This document shows, one piece after another, positions 1 to 8,458 of a DNA stretch of 64,000 bases (positions within the stretch are counted from its first letter, which is position 1; the number at the start of each line of letters is the position of its first letter). The notes below the pieces were generated by a model that saw nothing but the letters and a program-made list of their open reading frames with translations, was not told the DNA's origin and did no database searches. Both the position numbers and the translations under genes were made by a program. This DNA is from Virgibacillus proomii. Lineage in GTDB: Bacteria > Bacillota > Bacilli > Bacillales > Amphibacillaceae. The stretch lies in assembly GCF_900162615.1 (NCBI RefSeq), contig NZ_FUFN01000010.1:936149-1000148 (forward strand). The letters run 5' to 3'.

Positions 1-723
1 CCGGCAACTGGCCCTTTGTATGTAGAAGGTGCAGAACCTGGGGATACGCTTAAGATAGAGATACTTGATATTAAGATTAGAGATCAAGGCGTTATGACGT
101 GTTCCTAAAATGGGAGTACTTGGAGAGAGGATAGCAGCAGAAAAAACAAAAATCATCGCTGTTGAAAATGGCTATGCCAATTTTAATGAAAAATTAAAAC
201 TGCCAATTAAACCGATGATTGGTGTTATTGGGACTGCTCCCCGTAATGAGGAGGTACCAACTGGAACACCGAAAGACCATGGTGGTAATATGGATTGTAA
301 GCGGATATGCAAAGGAGCTACGCTTTATTTACCAGTAAATGTAGATGGGGCACTTTTGGCAATGGGGGACGCACATGCTGGGGAGATGGCGAGGTAGTCA
401 TCTGTGGCTTGGAAATACCTGCTGAAATTACTGTTAAAGTTAGTATTATTAAAGGACAGCCTTATCCGCTACCTTTTTTAGCTGACCCAGATCATGTAAT
501 GACAATTGCTTCTGCCGAGACACTGGACAAAGCGACAGGGGAAGCAACCAAAAATATGCACACTTTTCTTGTTAACGAATTAAAAATGGATAGCGATGAA
601 GCAGCTATGTTTCTATCAGTAGGGGCAGATCTGAAAATTTGTCAAATTGTTGACCCGCTGATGACATCAAGAATGGAGCTTCCAGTATGGGTATTAGAAA
701 AATATAATTATGTATTGAAATAA
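1..723 (+). pseudogene. Acetamidase/formamidase (FmdA family), 5'-truncated and frameshifted
   Basis: Carboxy-terminal two thirds of an FmdA/AmdA-type amidase, which hydrolyses short aliphatic amides to ammonia and the acid. The reading frame runs in frame 1 from the window edge (PATGPLYVEGAEPGD) to about position 95, continues in frame 2 (VPKMGVLGE, then HGGNMDCK) and returns to frame 1 at about 385-392 (GDGEVVICGLE) to a stop at 721-723. Two compensating single-base shifts therefore break it, one after VMT (about 95-105) and one in the GDAHA..GDGEV metal-site region. HGGNMD and GDAHA are hallmark motifs of the family. The start lies outside the window. A second, intact member is at 29265-30569, so this one may be dispensable. 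Sequencing error cannot be excluded. Confidence 0.85.
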
Positions 724-724
724 A

Positions 725-1100
725 GATGTTATTCGTTGTGAGTAAAGATAGAGTTGAGTTTATAAGGGGAAGGATCTCCCTTTAAGATGAATGGTGATCA
801 ATCACAGTCAGCTTATTTACTGGGTTTTATGGAAGAAGATTTAAAGATATTCTTTGGTGAAAAACTTTTTTCAAGTTCCTTACGTTAAAATTGTAAAATT
901 TGGACTTCAGTTAGGAAACTGGCAGTTAGCATATGTAGAAAAAGAAAAACGGTTACTAACGGAAGAAGAACGAAAAGAAATCAATGGTCAACTACTGGAT
1001 AATATGGAAAAAAATACGAAAGCAATTTTTAAGGAAAAAGCATGTGTAAACATTTCCCTAAGAATGTTGTGTCAGCATTCCCCTGTTGTAGGGGCATGTT
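725..1100 (+). pseudogene. Unrecognised coding remnant (low confidence)
   Basis: The stretch shows coding-like composition in two frames: MNGDQSQSAYLLGFMEED from ATG 787, ending at a stop near 889, and an overlapping frame rich in Glu/Lys (EEERKEINGQLLDNMEKN) at about 930-1050. No good ribosome site or continuous frame exists, and the tail runs into the repeat beginning at 1077. I do not recognise the family. It may be the remains of a small gene broken by an indel and by repeat insertion, or simply AT-rich spacer. Confidence 0.25.
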
Positions 1101-1452
1101 GCTTTTATCCCGGATGTAAGGATCCGTACTTTTCTCAATTCAAAAATGTGCAAATGATATTAAGAACATGATGAGAAAAACGGCTCCTAAACCCCCGATT
1201 CGCTCAAAGGCCTTTAGGTCATACCCTTGCGGTACTAACATTCAAGGAGAAAAGCACTCCTTGAATGAAGTTTCCCTTTATCCCGGATGTAAGGATCCGT
1301 ACTTTTCTCAATTCAAAAATATGCAAATGATGTTGCGAACATGATGAGAAAAACGGCTCCTAAATCCCCGATTCGTTCAAAGGCCTTTAGGTCATACCCT
1401 TGCGGTACTAACATTCAAGGAGAAAAGCACTCCTTGAATGAAGTTCCTTTAT
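1077..1452 (+). repeat. Two tandem R elements (variant arms), preceded by an S tail
   Basis: Two head-to-tail copies of about 172 bp, 1109-1281 and 1282-1452, each bounded by CTTTAT and beginning CCCGGATGTAAGGATCCGTAC. Each contains a first hairpin (GATCCGT..ACGGCTC with inner TTTCTCA..TGAGAAA), the CCGATTCG..GGCCTTTAGGTCATACC module, and a terminal hairpin CATTCAAGGAG..CTCCTTGAATG. The two copies are nearly identical. Bases 1077-1108 match the end of the S element seen at 56460-56490 (CCCCT..AGGGGCATGTT). Confidence 0.85.
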
Positions 1453-1485
1453 CCCGTCAGAAGCTCTGCCGTTGGTACAACGTTA

Positions 1486-1965
1486 CTAGCTAAGCGCTTG
1501 CGCTTTTGATCCTGCAATCAGTCTCATTGTATGTAATTGACCACTGTGATTTGCTTCATGAAAAACAGCTACTTTTGCTAGACCGCCAATCGTTTCCTGC
1601 CCTAAAAACGGCTTCTCCAATTTTGTAGCAAAGTAATCAGGCTGTAAGTCCATAACCCGTCTTAGTTGGTCTTTGAGTTGATCTTTTAGTTCAGCTAGAC
1701 TTGGTACTTCCTCTGGCCAATCAGCTGGTTTTGTTCCATTTCCAAATAGGGAAACATAGTTTTCCGGTAAATGAGCTGACTGATTAGGAAATCCGAATAA
1801 AAATTGTTCAGCAACGGTTAAAATATGTCCGATTTGCCAGCGGATGGTGTTATTTAATCCTTCTAGCTGTACATCGATGAGAGATTCATCCAGTTTATCC
1901 ATTTCCATTAATAGCATATTTCGGTTAAATGCAAATTGTTCAACTAAAGTTTGACTCATGTTCAT
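1486..1965 (-). CDS. DinB-like (DinB_2) four-helix metalloprotein
   Basis: 159-residue protein of the DinB/YfiT superfamily: four-helix bundles with a three-histidine metal site, several of which are thiol-dependent transferases or hydrolases. The triad is visible as His47 (QIGHIL) and the HEANHSGQ motif with His136 and His140, in the expected spacing. Length matches the family. A ribosome site AAGGGGGATG precedes the start on the minus strand. It stands alone between repeats, with no operon partners. The fold is well supported by motif; substrate and physiological role are unknown. Confidence 0.85.
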   Translation of the reverse strand: MNMSQTLVEQFAFNRNMLLMEMDKLDESLIDVQLEGLNNTIRWQIGHILTVAEQFLFGFPNQSAHLPENYVSLFGNGTKPADWPEEVPSLAELKDQLKDQLRRVMDLQPDYFATKLEKPFLGQETIGGLAKVAVFHEANHSGQLHTMRLIAGSKAQALS

Positions 1966-2585
1966 CCCCCTTAAAGATCATTATGAAATTAGTATAACAA
2001 ACCTTTACTTAGAAAACAGTTTTAAAGGGTGTTCAAAAAGGAGGATAAAAGGGGACAAGGTCGACAAAGGTCTCAAGCATCTATGTTGCAAAGTCGACAC
2101 GAGCATCTTCTATTTAGTTGAAGTTCGAGACGGCGCAGTTTTGGATAGCGGGCTTGTGTATTGACTGCTTCATTTCCTACAGAACGTGGGCGCTTTTAGT
2201 AGAAGAGCTTTTATTAATTTAGTTATATGAGCACTCATATAGCTTCCTCAAGACCCATTCCCACGTGGGAGCTGCACTTATACTTGAACTTAAAAATTTT
2301 TAAATACGTTGAATGAACTTCACGCTAAAATTTTATACATTCTAATGTACGAAGAATTTCGTTCGCGCTTCTTACCGACTTTTATAAATAACCTTCTATG
2401 GGAAATGTTTATATTATGAGCGTTCTAGCTTCACTGTATAAGTAAAGTCGGCTAATAAATTGCAATTCTCATAGCCAGACTTTTTAGTGAAAAATTACGA
2501 TAATAGCAATGACTTTACATATCACTTATAATCATGTAAAGTATGGGTAAGTAATATTCTAAAATATTTAATAATAATATATTTT
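1966..2585. other. Non-coding spacer with repeat debris and palindromes
   Basis: No convincing gene. Bases 2025-2200 look like a dispersed repeat (GTTCAAAAAGGAGGATAA, then GTCGACA..GTCGACA). Two perfect inverted repeats follow: TATATGAG-CA-CTCATATA at 2224-2241 and TCCCACGTGGGA at 2259-2270. The right part (2280-2585) is very AT-rich and presumably holds the promoter of the thiazole operon. A TATAAT at about 2527-2532 is visible, but no good -35 is at the right distance. Confidence 0.5.
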
Positions 2586-2679
2586 CACTAGGGGTGCCAT
2601 TGGATAATGGCTGAGATCAACGTATGACGTTGGGACTCTTTGAACCTGATCTGGATGAAGTACCAGCGGAGGAAAGTGA
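2586..2679 (+). promoter_or_regulatory. TPP riboswitch (THI element)
   Basis: All conserved blocks of the thiamine pyrophosphate aptamer are present in order: AGGGGTGCC, GGCTGAGA, CTTTGAACCTGATCTGG, TACCAGCGGAGGAAAG, closed by CACT/AGTG. It lies upstream of five thiazole-synthesis genes and is followed by a strong terminator hairpin. Ligand binding would be expected to stop transcription before tenI, as in other Bacillales thi operons. Confidence 0.97.
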
Positions 2680-2725
2680 CAGTTGACTAGTATCTTTAAA
2701 TTAGTCTTTGAATCTATGACTATGT

Positions 2726-2768
2726 ATGTCGCTTTTTCCTAAACCGGAGAAAGCGGCATTTTTATTTT
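2726..2768 (+). terminator. Intrinsic terminator of the TPP riboswitch
   Basis: Stem ATGTCGCTTTTTCC pairing with GGAGAAAGCGGCAT across a short loop, then a run of T. It sits between the aptamer and tenI, so it is the likely expression platform. Confidence 0.9.
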
Positions 2769-2813
2769 ACTACAGGAAAGTATAAAACTTTAGGCTTTAT
2801 CGTATAAGAAAAA
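2769..2813 (+). repeat. Left half of an E element
   Basis: ACTACAGGAAAGTATAAAACT then TTAGGCTTTATCGTATAAG matches the left two thirds of the E repeat (compare 6985-7073). The right hairpin half is missing. It lies in the leader, directly before the tenI ribosome site. Its GGCTTTATCG junction is an empty R site. Confidence 0.75.
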
Positions 2814-2827
2814 CACTGAGGTGTAGT

Positions 2828-3439
2828 ATGAAACTAATTGCAGTTACTGATGGAAAAATGGCAGAAGCGGAGTTAATAAAAACGGTGCAAGCTATCGCTC
2901 CTTATGTTAATTTTATTATTTTAAGAGAAAAGCAGAAATCGCCGCGAGCGTACTTAGCGTTTGTGAATCGTTTATTAGCTGCCGGAGTGCCTAAGGACCG
3001 TCTCTGTATCCATGAACATGCTGTAATTTGTGCCATAACAGGTGTAAACAGGCTCCATTTACCGGAAAACAGCTTGCCTGTAAATAAAATTAAACAACTA
3101 TTTCCATCATTAACGATAGGTGTTTCTGTTCATACTTTACCAAAAGCTGTGGAGGCAGGGCAAAATGGTGCAGATTATGTCATGTATGGGCATGTTTATG
3201 CTACTGCTAGTAAAAAAGGAATGGAGCCTAGAGGAATAAAGCAATTAGAAAAAATTATTTCCTCTGTTTATCTTCCGGTTATAGCAATTGGCGGCATTAA
3301 TGTAACAAAAATTGAAGAACTAGCACAAGTGAATACTGATGGAATAGCTGTTATGTCAGCTGTTTTTTCTCAAGAAAATCCACTAGAAGCTGTGAAGATA
3401 CTAAGAGAGGTGGTTAGTAAAAGTGAACAATCATCATGA
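2828..3439 (+). CDS. tenI: Thiazole tautomerase TenI
   Basis: 203 residues, the size of Bacillus TenI. It is a ThiE-like TIM barrel that aromatises the thiazole tautomer released by ThiG. It does not make thiamine phosphate, although it resembles ThiE. The motif GHVYATASKKGMEPRG carries His122, the catalytic histidine known in Bacillus TenI. Ribosome site GAGGTGTAGT precedes ATG 2828. It is the first gene after the TPP riboswitch and overlaps thiO by 17 bases, so the two are probably translationally coupled. tenA, which precedes tenI in B. subtilis, is absent here. Confidence 0.92.
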   Translation: MKLIAVTDGKMAEAELIKTVQAIAPYVNFIILREKQKSPRAYLAFVNRLLAAGVPKDRLCIHEHAVICAITGVNRLHLPENSLPVNKIKQLFPSLTIGVSVHTLPKAVEAGQNGADYVMYGHVYATASKKGMEPRGIKQLEKIISSVYLPVIAIGGINVTKIEELAQVNTDGIAVMSAVFSQENPLEAVKILREVVSKSEQSS

Positions 3440-4537
3440 AGTACTTATTGTTGGCGGAGGGGTAATTGGACATAGTATTTCCTATTATTTAAATAAAAAT
3501 GGCGTATCTGCAACGGTTATGGAGAAAGGAGAAAGTGGTCACCAAGCAACTCGGGCCGCTGCAGGTATGCTTGGTGTTCACACAGAAAATAAACGTTCTG
3601 GGGAGTTTTATCGCTTTTGTAAGGAAAGCAGAGATTTATATAAAAGTTTAAGGCAGGAATTGTATAAGCTTACTTCCATCGATATACAACTTACCTCTTT
3701 TGGTATGCTAGAAGTAGCTTTGAAGAAAGTGAAGCTCAAAAGCTCTTGGAAAAACAACTAGCCTTTTCTGAATTAGAATGGCTTGAAAGAGCAGAATTAA
3801 AAGAGAAGTTTCTGTCGTTACCGTCTAAAGTGGTAGGAGCATTGTATATAAAAGAGGATGGGCATGTAGAATCTACACGAGTGTGTGAAGCGTTTAAACA
3901 AGCAGCCCTTCAATTAGGGGGTGGGGTTATAGAAAACTGTCATGTAGTAACGATTCAAAAAGCGAAAGCAACATTCGTCCTAACAACAAATAAAGGATCG
4001 TTTACGGCTGACCAAGTAGTTATTGCAACAGGTGCAGATAGTGAACGTTGGTTTACAACTTTTGATCTACCAAATCCAATGATACCAATGAAAGGAGAAT
4101 GTTTTTCAATCAAACCGAAAAAACAGGAGATAAAAGAGACGTTATTCTTTCATGATTTTTATCTTGTACCAAAACTGGATGGTCGTTATATTATTGGAGC
4201 AACTTCTGTTCCGAATGATCAAACTAGCGATGCTTCTGTAGGCGGAATATATGAGCTGATGCAATGTTTATTTTCGGTATTTCCTCAATTACAGCCCGAA
4301 GCGCTTCAATCTGTTTGGTCAGGAATTCGACCCGGAACAAAAGACGGTCTGCCAATTATCGGAGAGCATCCTAATTATTCCGGGTTATTTTATGCAACGG
4401 GACATTACCGAAATGGTGTTTTACTAGCTCCGGCAACAGGCAAATTGGTAAAGGAGTTAATGATTGATAAGCAAGTTTCCACTCCAGTTTTAGGTTTAAT
4501 ATCACCAGAAAGAGTTGTTTATCAAGAAGTACTATAA
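3423..4537 (+). pseudogene. thiO: Glycine oxidase ThiO with one frameshift
   Basis: FAD-dependent glycine oxidase that makes the dehydroglycine used by ThiG. It starts at GTG 3423 behind GAGAGGTGG. The first 100 residues (GGGVIGHSISYYL dinucleotide site, ATRAAAGMLG) read in one frame up to EVA at 3711-3719. The sequence then continues as FEESEAQKLLEKQLAF in another frame to the stop at 4537. One base is missing in a short T run at about 3719-3722. Joined, the product would be about 371 residues, normal for ThiO. The C-terminal half keeps SGIRPGTKDGLPIIGEH. Either a true null mutation or a homopolymer sequencing error; thiS, thiG and thiF downstream are intact. Confidence 0.88.
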
Positions 4538-4587
4538 AAATAAGGCACTGATTATAGAGAGTGTACTAATAAAGAGAGGAGCTTTTC

Positions 4588-4791
4588 ATGAATATCCGTG
4601 TAAATGGTCAAACAATTCATTTTCCTAAAGAAAAGATGACCATTATCGATTTGCTTTCCAGCTATCAATTGCAAGAAAAAATAGCAGTCGTTGAACGAAA
4701 CAAAGAGATTGTTTCAAAAGAAGCGTATCGACAGACAGAACTTAAAGATGGGGATACGATTGAAATCGTTCATTTTGTTGGAGGAGGTTAA
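4588..4791 (+). CDS. thiS: Sulfur carrier protein ThiS
   Basis: 67-residue ubiquitin-fold protein ending in VHFVGGG. The C-terminal Gly-Gly is adenylated by ThiF and then carries sulfur as a thiocarboxylate to ThiG. Ribosome site AGAGAGGAGC lies before ATG 4588. It is spaced 50 bases after thiO, and its last codons contain the ribosome site of thiG. Confidence 0.95.
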   Translation: MNIRVNGQTIHFPKEKMTIIDLLSSYQLQEKIAVVERNKEIVSKEAYRQTELKDGDTIEIVHFVGGG

Positions 4792-4794
4792 GTT

Positions 4795-5559
4795 ATGTTA
4801 AAAATAGGGGATAAGACGTTTCAATCCAGGTTATTGCTAGGTACTGGAAAATATCCAAACTTCCAAGTACAAAAAGAAGCTGTTGCAGTTTCAGATACAG
4901 AAATACTAACTTTTGCAGTAAGAAGAATGAACATTTTTGATCCAAATGAGCCGAATTTGTTAGAAGAACTGGATTTAAAAAAGTATACCTTGTTGCCAAA
5001 TACCGCTGGAGCAAAAACAGCCGAGGAAGCAGTTCGGATTGCACATTTAGCAAAAGCATCCGGACTATGTGACATGATTAAGGTAGAAATTATTGGCTGT
5101 GAGAGGACGTTGTTGCCAGATCCGTTTGAAACGTTAAAAGCATCGAAACAGCTTGTAGATGAAGGATTTACTGTGCTGACATATACGTCAGATGATGTCG
5201 TGCTGGCAAAACGTCTAGAAGAAGCAGGGGTTCACGCGGTAATGCCGGCAGCTTCACCAATAGGCTCTGGTCAAGGAGTTGTAAACCCACTTTACTTACA
5301 ATTTATTATCGAGCAGGCAGAGATCCCTGTTATTGTCGATGCAGGTATTGGTGCTCCAAGTGATGCCGCCTACGCTATGGAACTTGGGGCAGACGGTATC
5401 CTATTAAATACAGCAGTCTCTGGTGCCAAGAATCCTGCGAAAATGGCTGAAGCAATGAAGTTAGCGGTGGAGTCAGGTCGACTTGGATATGAAGCAGGTC
5501 GCATAGCAAAAAAGGAGTATGCAACAAAAAGCAGTCCAGAAGCGGCGATGATGGAATGA
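4795..5559 (+). CDS. thiG: Thiazole synthase ThiG
   Basis: 254-residue TIM-barrel enzyme that combines deoxyxylulose 5-phosphate, ThiS thiocarboxylate and dehydroglycine into the thiazole phosphate. Lys96 in DMIKVEIIG is at the position of the Schiff-base lysine known for Bacillus ThiG. Phosphate-binding GIGAPSDA and MELGADGILLNTAVSGA are typical. It starts at ATG 4795 behind GGAGGAGG inside the end of thiS and overlaps thiF by four bases (ATGA), indicating coupling. Confidence 0.96.
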   Translation: MLKIGDKTFQSRLLLGTGKYPNFQVQKEAVAVSDTEILTFAVRRMNIFDPNEPNLLEELDLKKYTLLPNTAGAKTAEEAVRIAHLAKASGLCDMIKVEIIGCERTLLPDPFETLKASKQLVDEGFTVLTYTSDDVVLAKRLEEAGVHAVMPAASPIGSGQGVVNPLYLQFIIEQAEIPVIVDAGIGAPSDAAYAMELGADGILLNTAVSGAKNPAKMAEAMKLAVESGRLGYEAGRIAKKEYATKSSPEAAMME

Positions 5560-6575
5560 TTTCAGAACGATATTCTCGTCAACAATTGTTTGCACCAATT
5601 GGGATGGAAGGCCAAGATCAGCTGGCAAAAAAGCATGTTCTAATTGTAGGTGCCGGGGCATTAGGAAGTGCAAATGGTGAGATGCTAGCAAGGGCTGGGA
5701 TTGGAAAAATTACGATCATTGATCGGGATTATATTGAATGGAGTAATTTGAGCAGACAACAGCTTTATACCGAAGAAGATGCCAGACTTTCTCGGACTAA
5801 AGCAAAAGCAGCAGAATTAAGATTAAAAGCAATTAATTCAACGATTTCGATTAAAGGAATTGCTGATGAATTTGAACCAGAAAAAGCAGAGAGATTACTA
5901 GAACAGGTAGATTTTGTAATTGACGGGACAGATAATTTCAATACAAGGTTTATCATCAATGATGCTTGTGCAAAATCAAACATTTCTTGGGTATACGGCG
6001 GGTGTTTAACAAGCAATGGTATTGTTTTACCAATTGTACCTAGAAAAACGCCTTGCCTAAATTGCCTTGTTGATAAACTTCCACAAGAAGGGAGAACCTG
6101 TGATACAGTGGGAATTATAGCACCAGCCGTTCAAATTACAGCGAGCTATCAAACAGCGGAATGCTTGAAATATTTAACAGGTCATGAAATGTCACAAGAA
6201 ATGCTTCATTTTGATGTGTGGGAGCGGACATATGCCTCAATTAATGTGAGTAAGTTAATGGATCCTAATTGTCCGTCTTGTTCCAAACAAGCTACCTACC
6301 CTTATTTAACTAAGCAACAAGGAATGCAAACGGCTATCTTATGTGGAAGAGATACTGTGCAGGTACGACCAAATCAAGTGAAAAGTATGTCTATTTTTGC
6401 ATTAACGAAGCAATTAAAGCCGCTTGTAGATTCCATTAGAGATAATGGAGAGTTGCTTATGTTTACGATTGAAAATACACGTTTTGTCGTTTTTAAAGAC
6501 GGTCGCACGTTGATTCATGGGGTAAACGATGTCCAGAAAGCTAGGAAATTGTATCAACGGTATATTGGAGCGTAA
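5556..6575 (+). CDS. thiF: ThiS adenylyltransferase ThiF (HesA/MoeB family)
   Basis: 339-residue E1-like enzyme that adenylates the ThiS C-terminus. GAGALGS near residue 31 is the nucleotide-binding loop. CLNC (about 170) and CPSC (about 245) are the four cysteines of the structural zinc. The C-terminal 80 residues form the extra rhodanese-like tail region seen in longer Bacillus members. It is the last gene of the riboswitch operon, followed by a terminator. thiD, which ends the B. subtilis operon, is not present. Confidence 0.93.
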   Translation: MISERYSRQQLFAPIGMEGQDQLAKKHVLIVGAGALGSANGEMLARAGIGKITIIDRDYIEWSNLSRQQLYTEEDARLSRTKAKAAELRLKAINSTISIKGIADEFEPEKAERLLEQVDFVIDGTDNFNTRFIINDACAKSNISWVYGGCLTSNGIVLPIVPRKTPCLNCLVDKLPQEGRTCDTVGIIAPAVQITASYQTAECLKYLTGHEMSQEMLHFDVWERTYASINVSKLMDPNCPSCSKQATYPYLTKQQGMQTAILCGRDTVQVRPNQVKSMSIFALTKQLKPLVDSIRDNGELLMFTIENTRFVVFKDGRTLIHGVNDVQKARKLYQRYIGA

Positions 6576-6579
6576 ATGG

Positions 6580-6618
6580 AAAAGTCCTAAAGCAATGACA
6601 TGTGCTTTAGGGCTTTTT
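6580..6618 (+). terminator. Terminator of the thi operon
   Basis: AAAGTCCTAAAGCA pairs with TGCTTTAGGGCTTT (one G-U) and is followed by T residues, 5 bases after the thiF stop. Confidence 0.9.
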
Positions 6619-6984
6619 ACATTTAAGAAATATTGTAAAAATAAAGATCTTTAAATTTGACACTGATTGAACTACTTCTTAAACATGGCAAATATTTAAA
6701 TATATACTCAAATGGTGAAATTTGGTAGATAACTTAAATTCATTATTTGTCCCGTATTTAAGTTACCACAATCCTTACTTCAAGAGTTTTGGAAGAATAC
6801 GTTATAAACTCTATTGGGGGATAACGGCACCTAACGCTGAAGAGGGTCGACAGGACAAGGAAAGACTACGATAACGATACACCGCACGACGAAAAATTGC
6901 CTTTTCTTTTTAGGGACAATACGAGTTTAACCTTCGTTTTCTACTTCTTAACAATGGGGAATGAGGGAAAAGCTCTTTAATTAA
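6619..6984. other. AT-rich spacer with a decayed R variant
   Basis: No gene seen. About 6825-6960 contains ACGGCACCTAACG followed by GGTCGACAGGACAAGGAAAG. The same module replaces the middle of other degenerate R copies (13150-13190 and 58172-58205), so this is probably a rotted R element. Confidence 0.5.
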
Positions 6985-7166
6985 TACTAAAGGAAAGTAT
7001 AAAACCTTTAGGCTTTATCGTATAAGAAAAATAGCTTTCTCTAAAGACTTGGCAACAAGCCAAGTTTTACTAATACTATATAAAAGTATAAAATTTTAGG
7101 CTTTGTCGTATAAGAAAAACTACAGCTTTCGCCATAAAGACTTAGCGACAAGCCAAGTTTTTCTAA
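6985..7166 (+). repeat. Two tandem E elements without R
   Basis: E1 (6985-7073) and E2 (7074-7166) lie head to tail. Each reads AGGAAAGTATAAAA.. (or a close variant), then TTTAGGCTTTATCG (E2 TTTGTCG), TATAAGAAAAA, then AAGACTTGGCGACAAGCC and a T-rich end. The last part folds as ACTTGGC-GACAA-GCCAAGT plus a T run, i.e. an intrinsic-terminator-like hairpin. These are the uninterrupted forms of the element that carries R inserts at 8146, 15596 and 48407. Confidence 0.85.
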
Positions 7167-7221
7167 TGAATTTTAGTATAATACAAGATAAAGTCTATGA
7201 CAGAAGAATGGGGGAGGACGA

Positions 7222-8007
7222 TTGGCAACTGTAATTGAAATGAAAAATGTTTCATGGAAAAGAGACGGGGAGGTTTTGTTAAATAATATAAATTGGAAAG
7301 TAAATAAAGGAGAGCATTGGGCAATACTCGGATTGAATGGTTCTGGCAAAACAACGTTATTGAATATGATAAATGGTTATATTTGGCCGACTACTGGCAA
7401 AATCACTGTCTTAGGAAATATGTTTGGAAAAACGGATTTACGGAATTTGAGAAAGAGAATAGGTTGGGTAAGCTCATCATTACAAGAGAAAATAAAAGGA
7501 ACGAATACGGTCGAAGCTATCATTCTTAGCGGTAAACATGCTTCTATTGGTTTATATGAGCAGCTGGAGAAAACAGATGTTGAGTTTGCTTACCAATTAA
7601 TGAAAAAACTAGGTATCGAATATTTGCAAAACCGACCTTACCAAACCGTTTCACAAGGGGAAAAACAGAGAATTTTAATTGCACGCGGGCTGATGGCAAA
7701 ACCAGATTTATTAATTTTAGATGAACCGACGAACGGGCTCGATTTTCTAGCACGTGAAGAACTCCTAAGCTCCATTAATGAATTAGCTAAACAGCATGAT
7801 GCACCAACAATTATATTTGTAACGCATCATATGGAGGAAGTTCTATCAGTGTTTTCGCATGTACTTCTGCTTCGAGATGGGACAATCTTTCAAGAAGGGC
7901 TTACCAATGAGATTACTTCTAGTGCGAGTTTATCTGAGTTCTATCATATACCTGTTGAAGTTACTAAAAAGAACGAGCGAACATGGATTTCTTTAAAGAG
8001 ACTATAA
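7222..8007 (+). CDS. ABC transporter ATP-binding protein, YlmA-like
   Basis: 261-residue single ABC ATPase. Walker A GLNGSGKTT (37-45), signature SQGEKQ (144-149), Walker B LLILDEP (163-169) and switch histidine in FVTHHMEE are complete. GEHWAILGLNGSGKTTLLN and the SGKHASIGLYE stretch resemble B. subtilis YlmA. It starts at TTG 7222 behind GGGGGAGGA. No membrane partner gene is adjacent, as is also usual for ylmA, so its substrate is unknown. It is preceded by two E repeats and followed by a terminator. Confidence 0.85.
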   Translation: MATVIEMKNVSWKRDGEVLLNNINWKVNKGEHWAILGLNGSGKTTLLNMINGYIWPTTGKITVLGNMFGKTDLRNLRKRIGWVSSSLQEKIKGTNTVEAIILSGKHASIGLYEQLEKTDVEFAYQLMKKLGIEYLQNRPYQTVSQGEKQRILIARGLMAKPDLLILDEPTNGLDFLAREELLSSINELAKQHDAPTIIFVTHHMEEVLSVFSHVLLLRDGTIFQEGLTNEITSSASLSEFYHIPVEVTKKNERTWISLKRL

Positions 8008-8086
8008 ATAAAGTGAGTGAAATAATCAACCTTTTTCTTTCCCGAACAAAAAGAGGCTGAGAAAAAACTCTTCTAAAATGAATAAA

Positions 8087-8145
8087 CCGCATAAAATGCA
8101 ATTTAAAAATCTAATTTAAAAATCTGATTTTATGCGGCTATTTTT
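8087..8145 (+). terminator. Terminator after the YlmA-like gene
   Basis: CCGCATAAAAT pairs with ATTTTATGCGG over a 28-base loop and is followed by CTATTTTTAT. The loop contains a short direct repeat (AATTTAAAAATCT). Confidence 0.75.
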
Positions 8146-8412
8146 ATACTATAGGAAAGTTAAAATTTTAGGGTTTATCCCGCATGTAAGGTGCCGTAAG
8201 TTTCCCACTTCAAGTCCTGAGTTCGTGCAAAGGTGCTAAGTCGGAGAAAACGGCACCTAAATGCCCGATTGGTTCAAGGGCCTTTAGGTCATACCTTTAA
8301 GGTACTAACATTCCGTGTAAAAAGCATTCCACGGAATGAAGTTTCACTTTATCGTATAAGAAAAACGATAGCGTTCGCCATAAAGACTTGGCGACAAGCC
8401 AAGTTTTTCTAA
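8146..8412 (+). repeat. E element carrying one R insert
   Basis: E left arm 8146-8178 (ACTATAGGAAAGT..GGGTTTAT), R 8179-8352 (174 bp, long form), E right arm 8353-8412 (CGTATAAGAAAAAC..GACTTGGCGACAAGCCAAG). R lies exactly where uninterrupted E copies read GGCTTTAT/CGTATAAG, with TTTAT at both ends of R. The element separates the convergent ABC and feo genes, so the E hairpin could also act as a terminator. Confidence 0.88.
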
Positions 8413-8458
8413 TGTTATAACTAATGGCAAATAATTTTCAACTTACGCCCTACCTCTT

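Noticed and set aside
1958..2164. 68-codon open frame divergent from the DinB gene
   Set aside because: No ribosome site, overlaps the DinB promoter and repeat-like text; composition is not coding-like.
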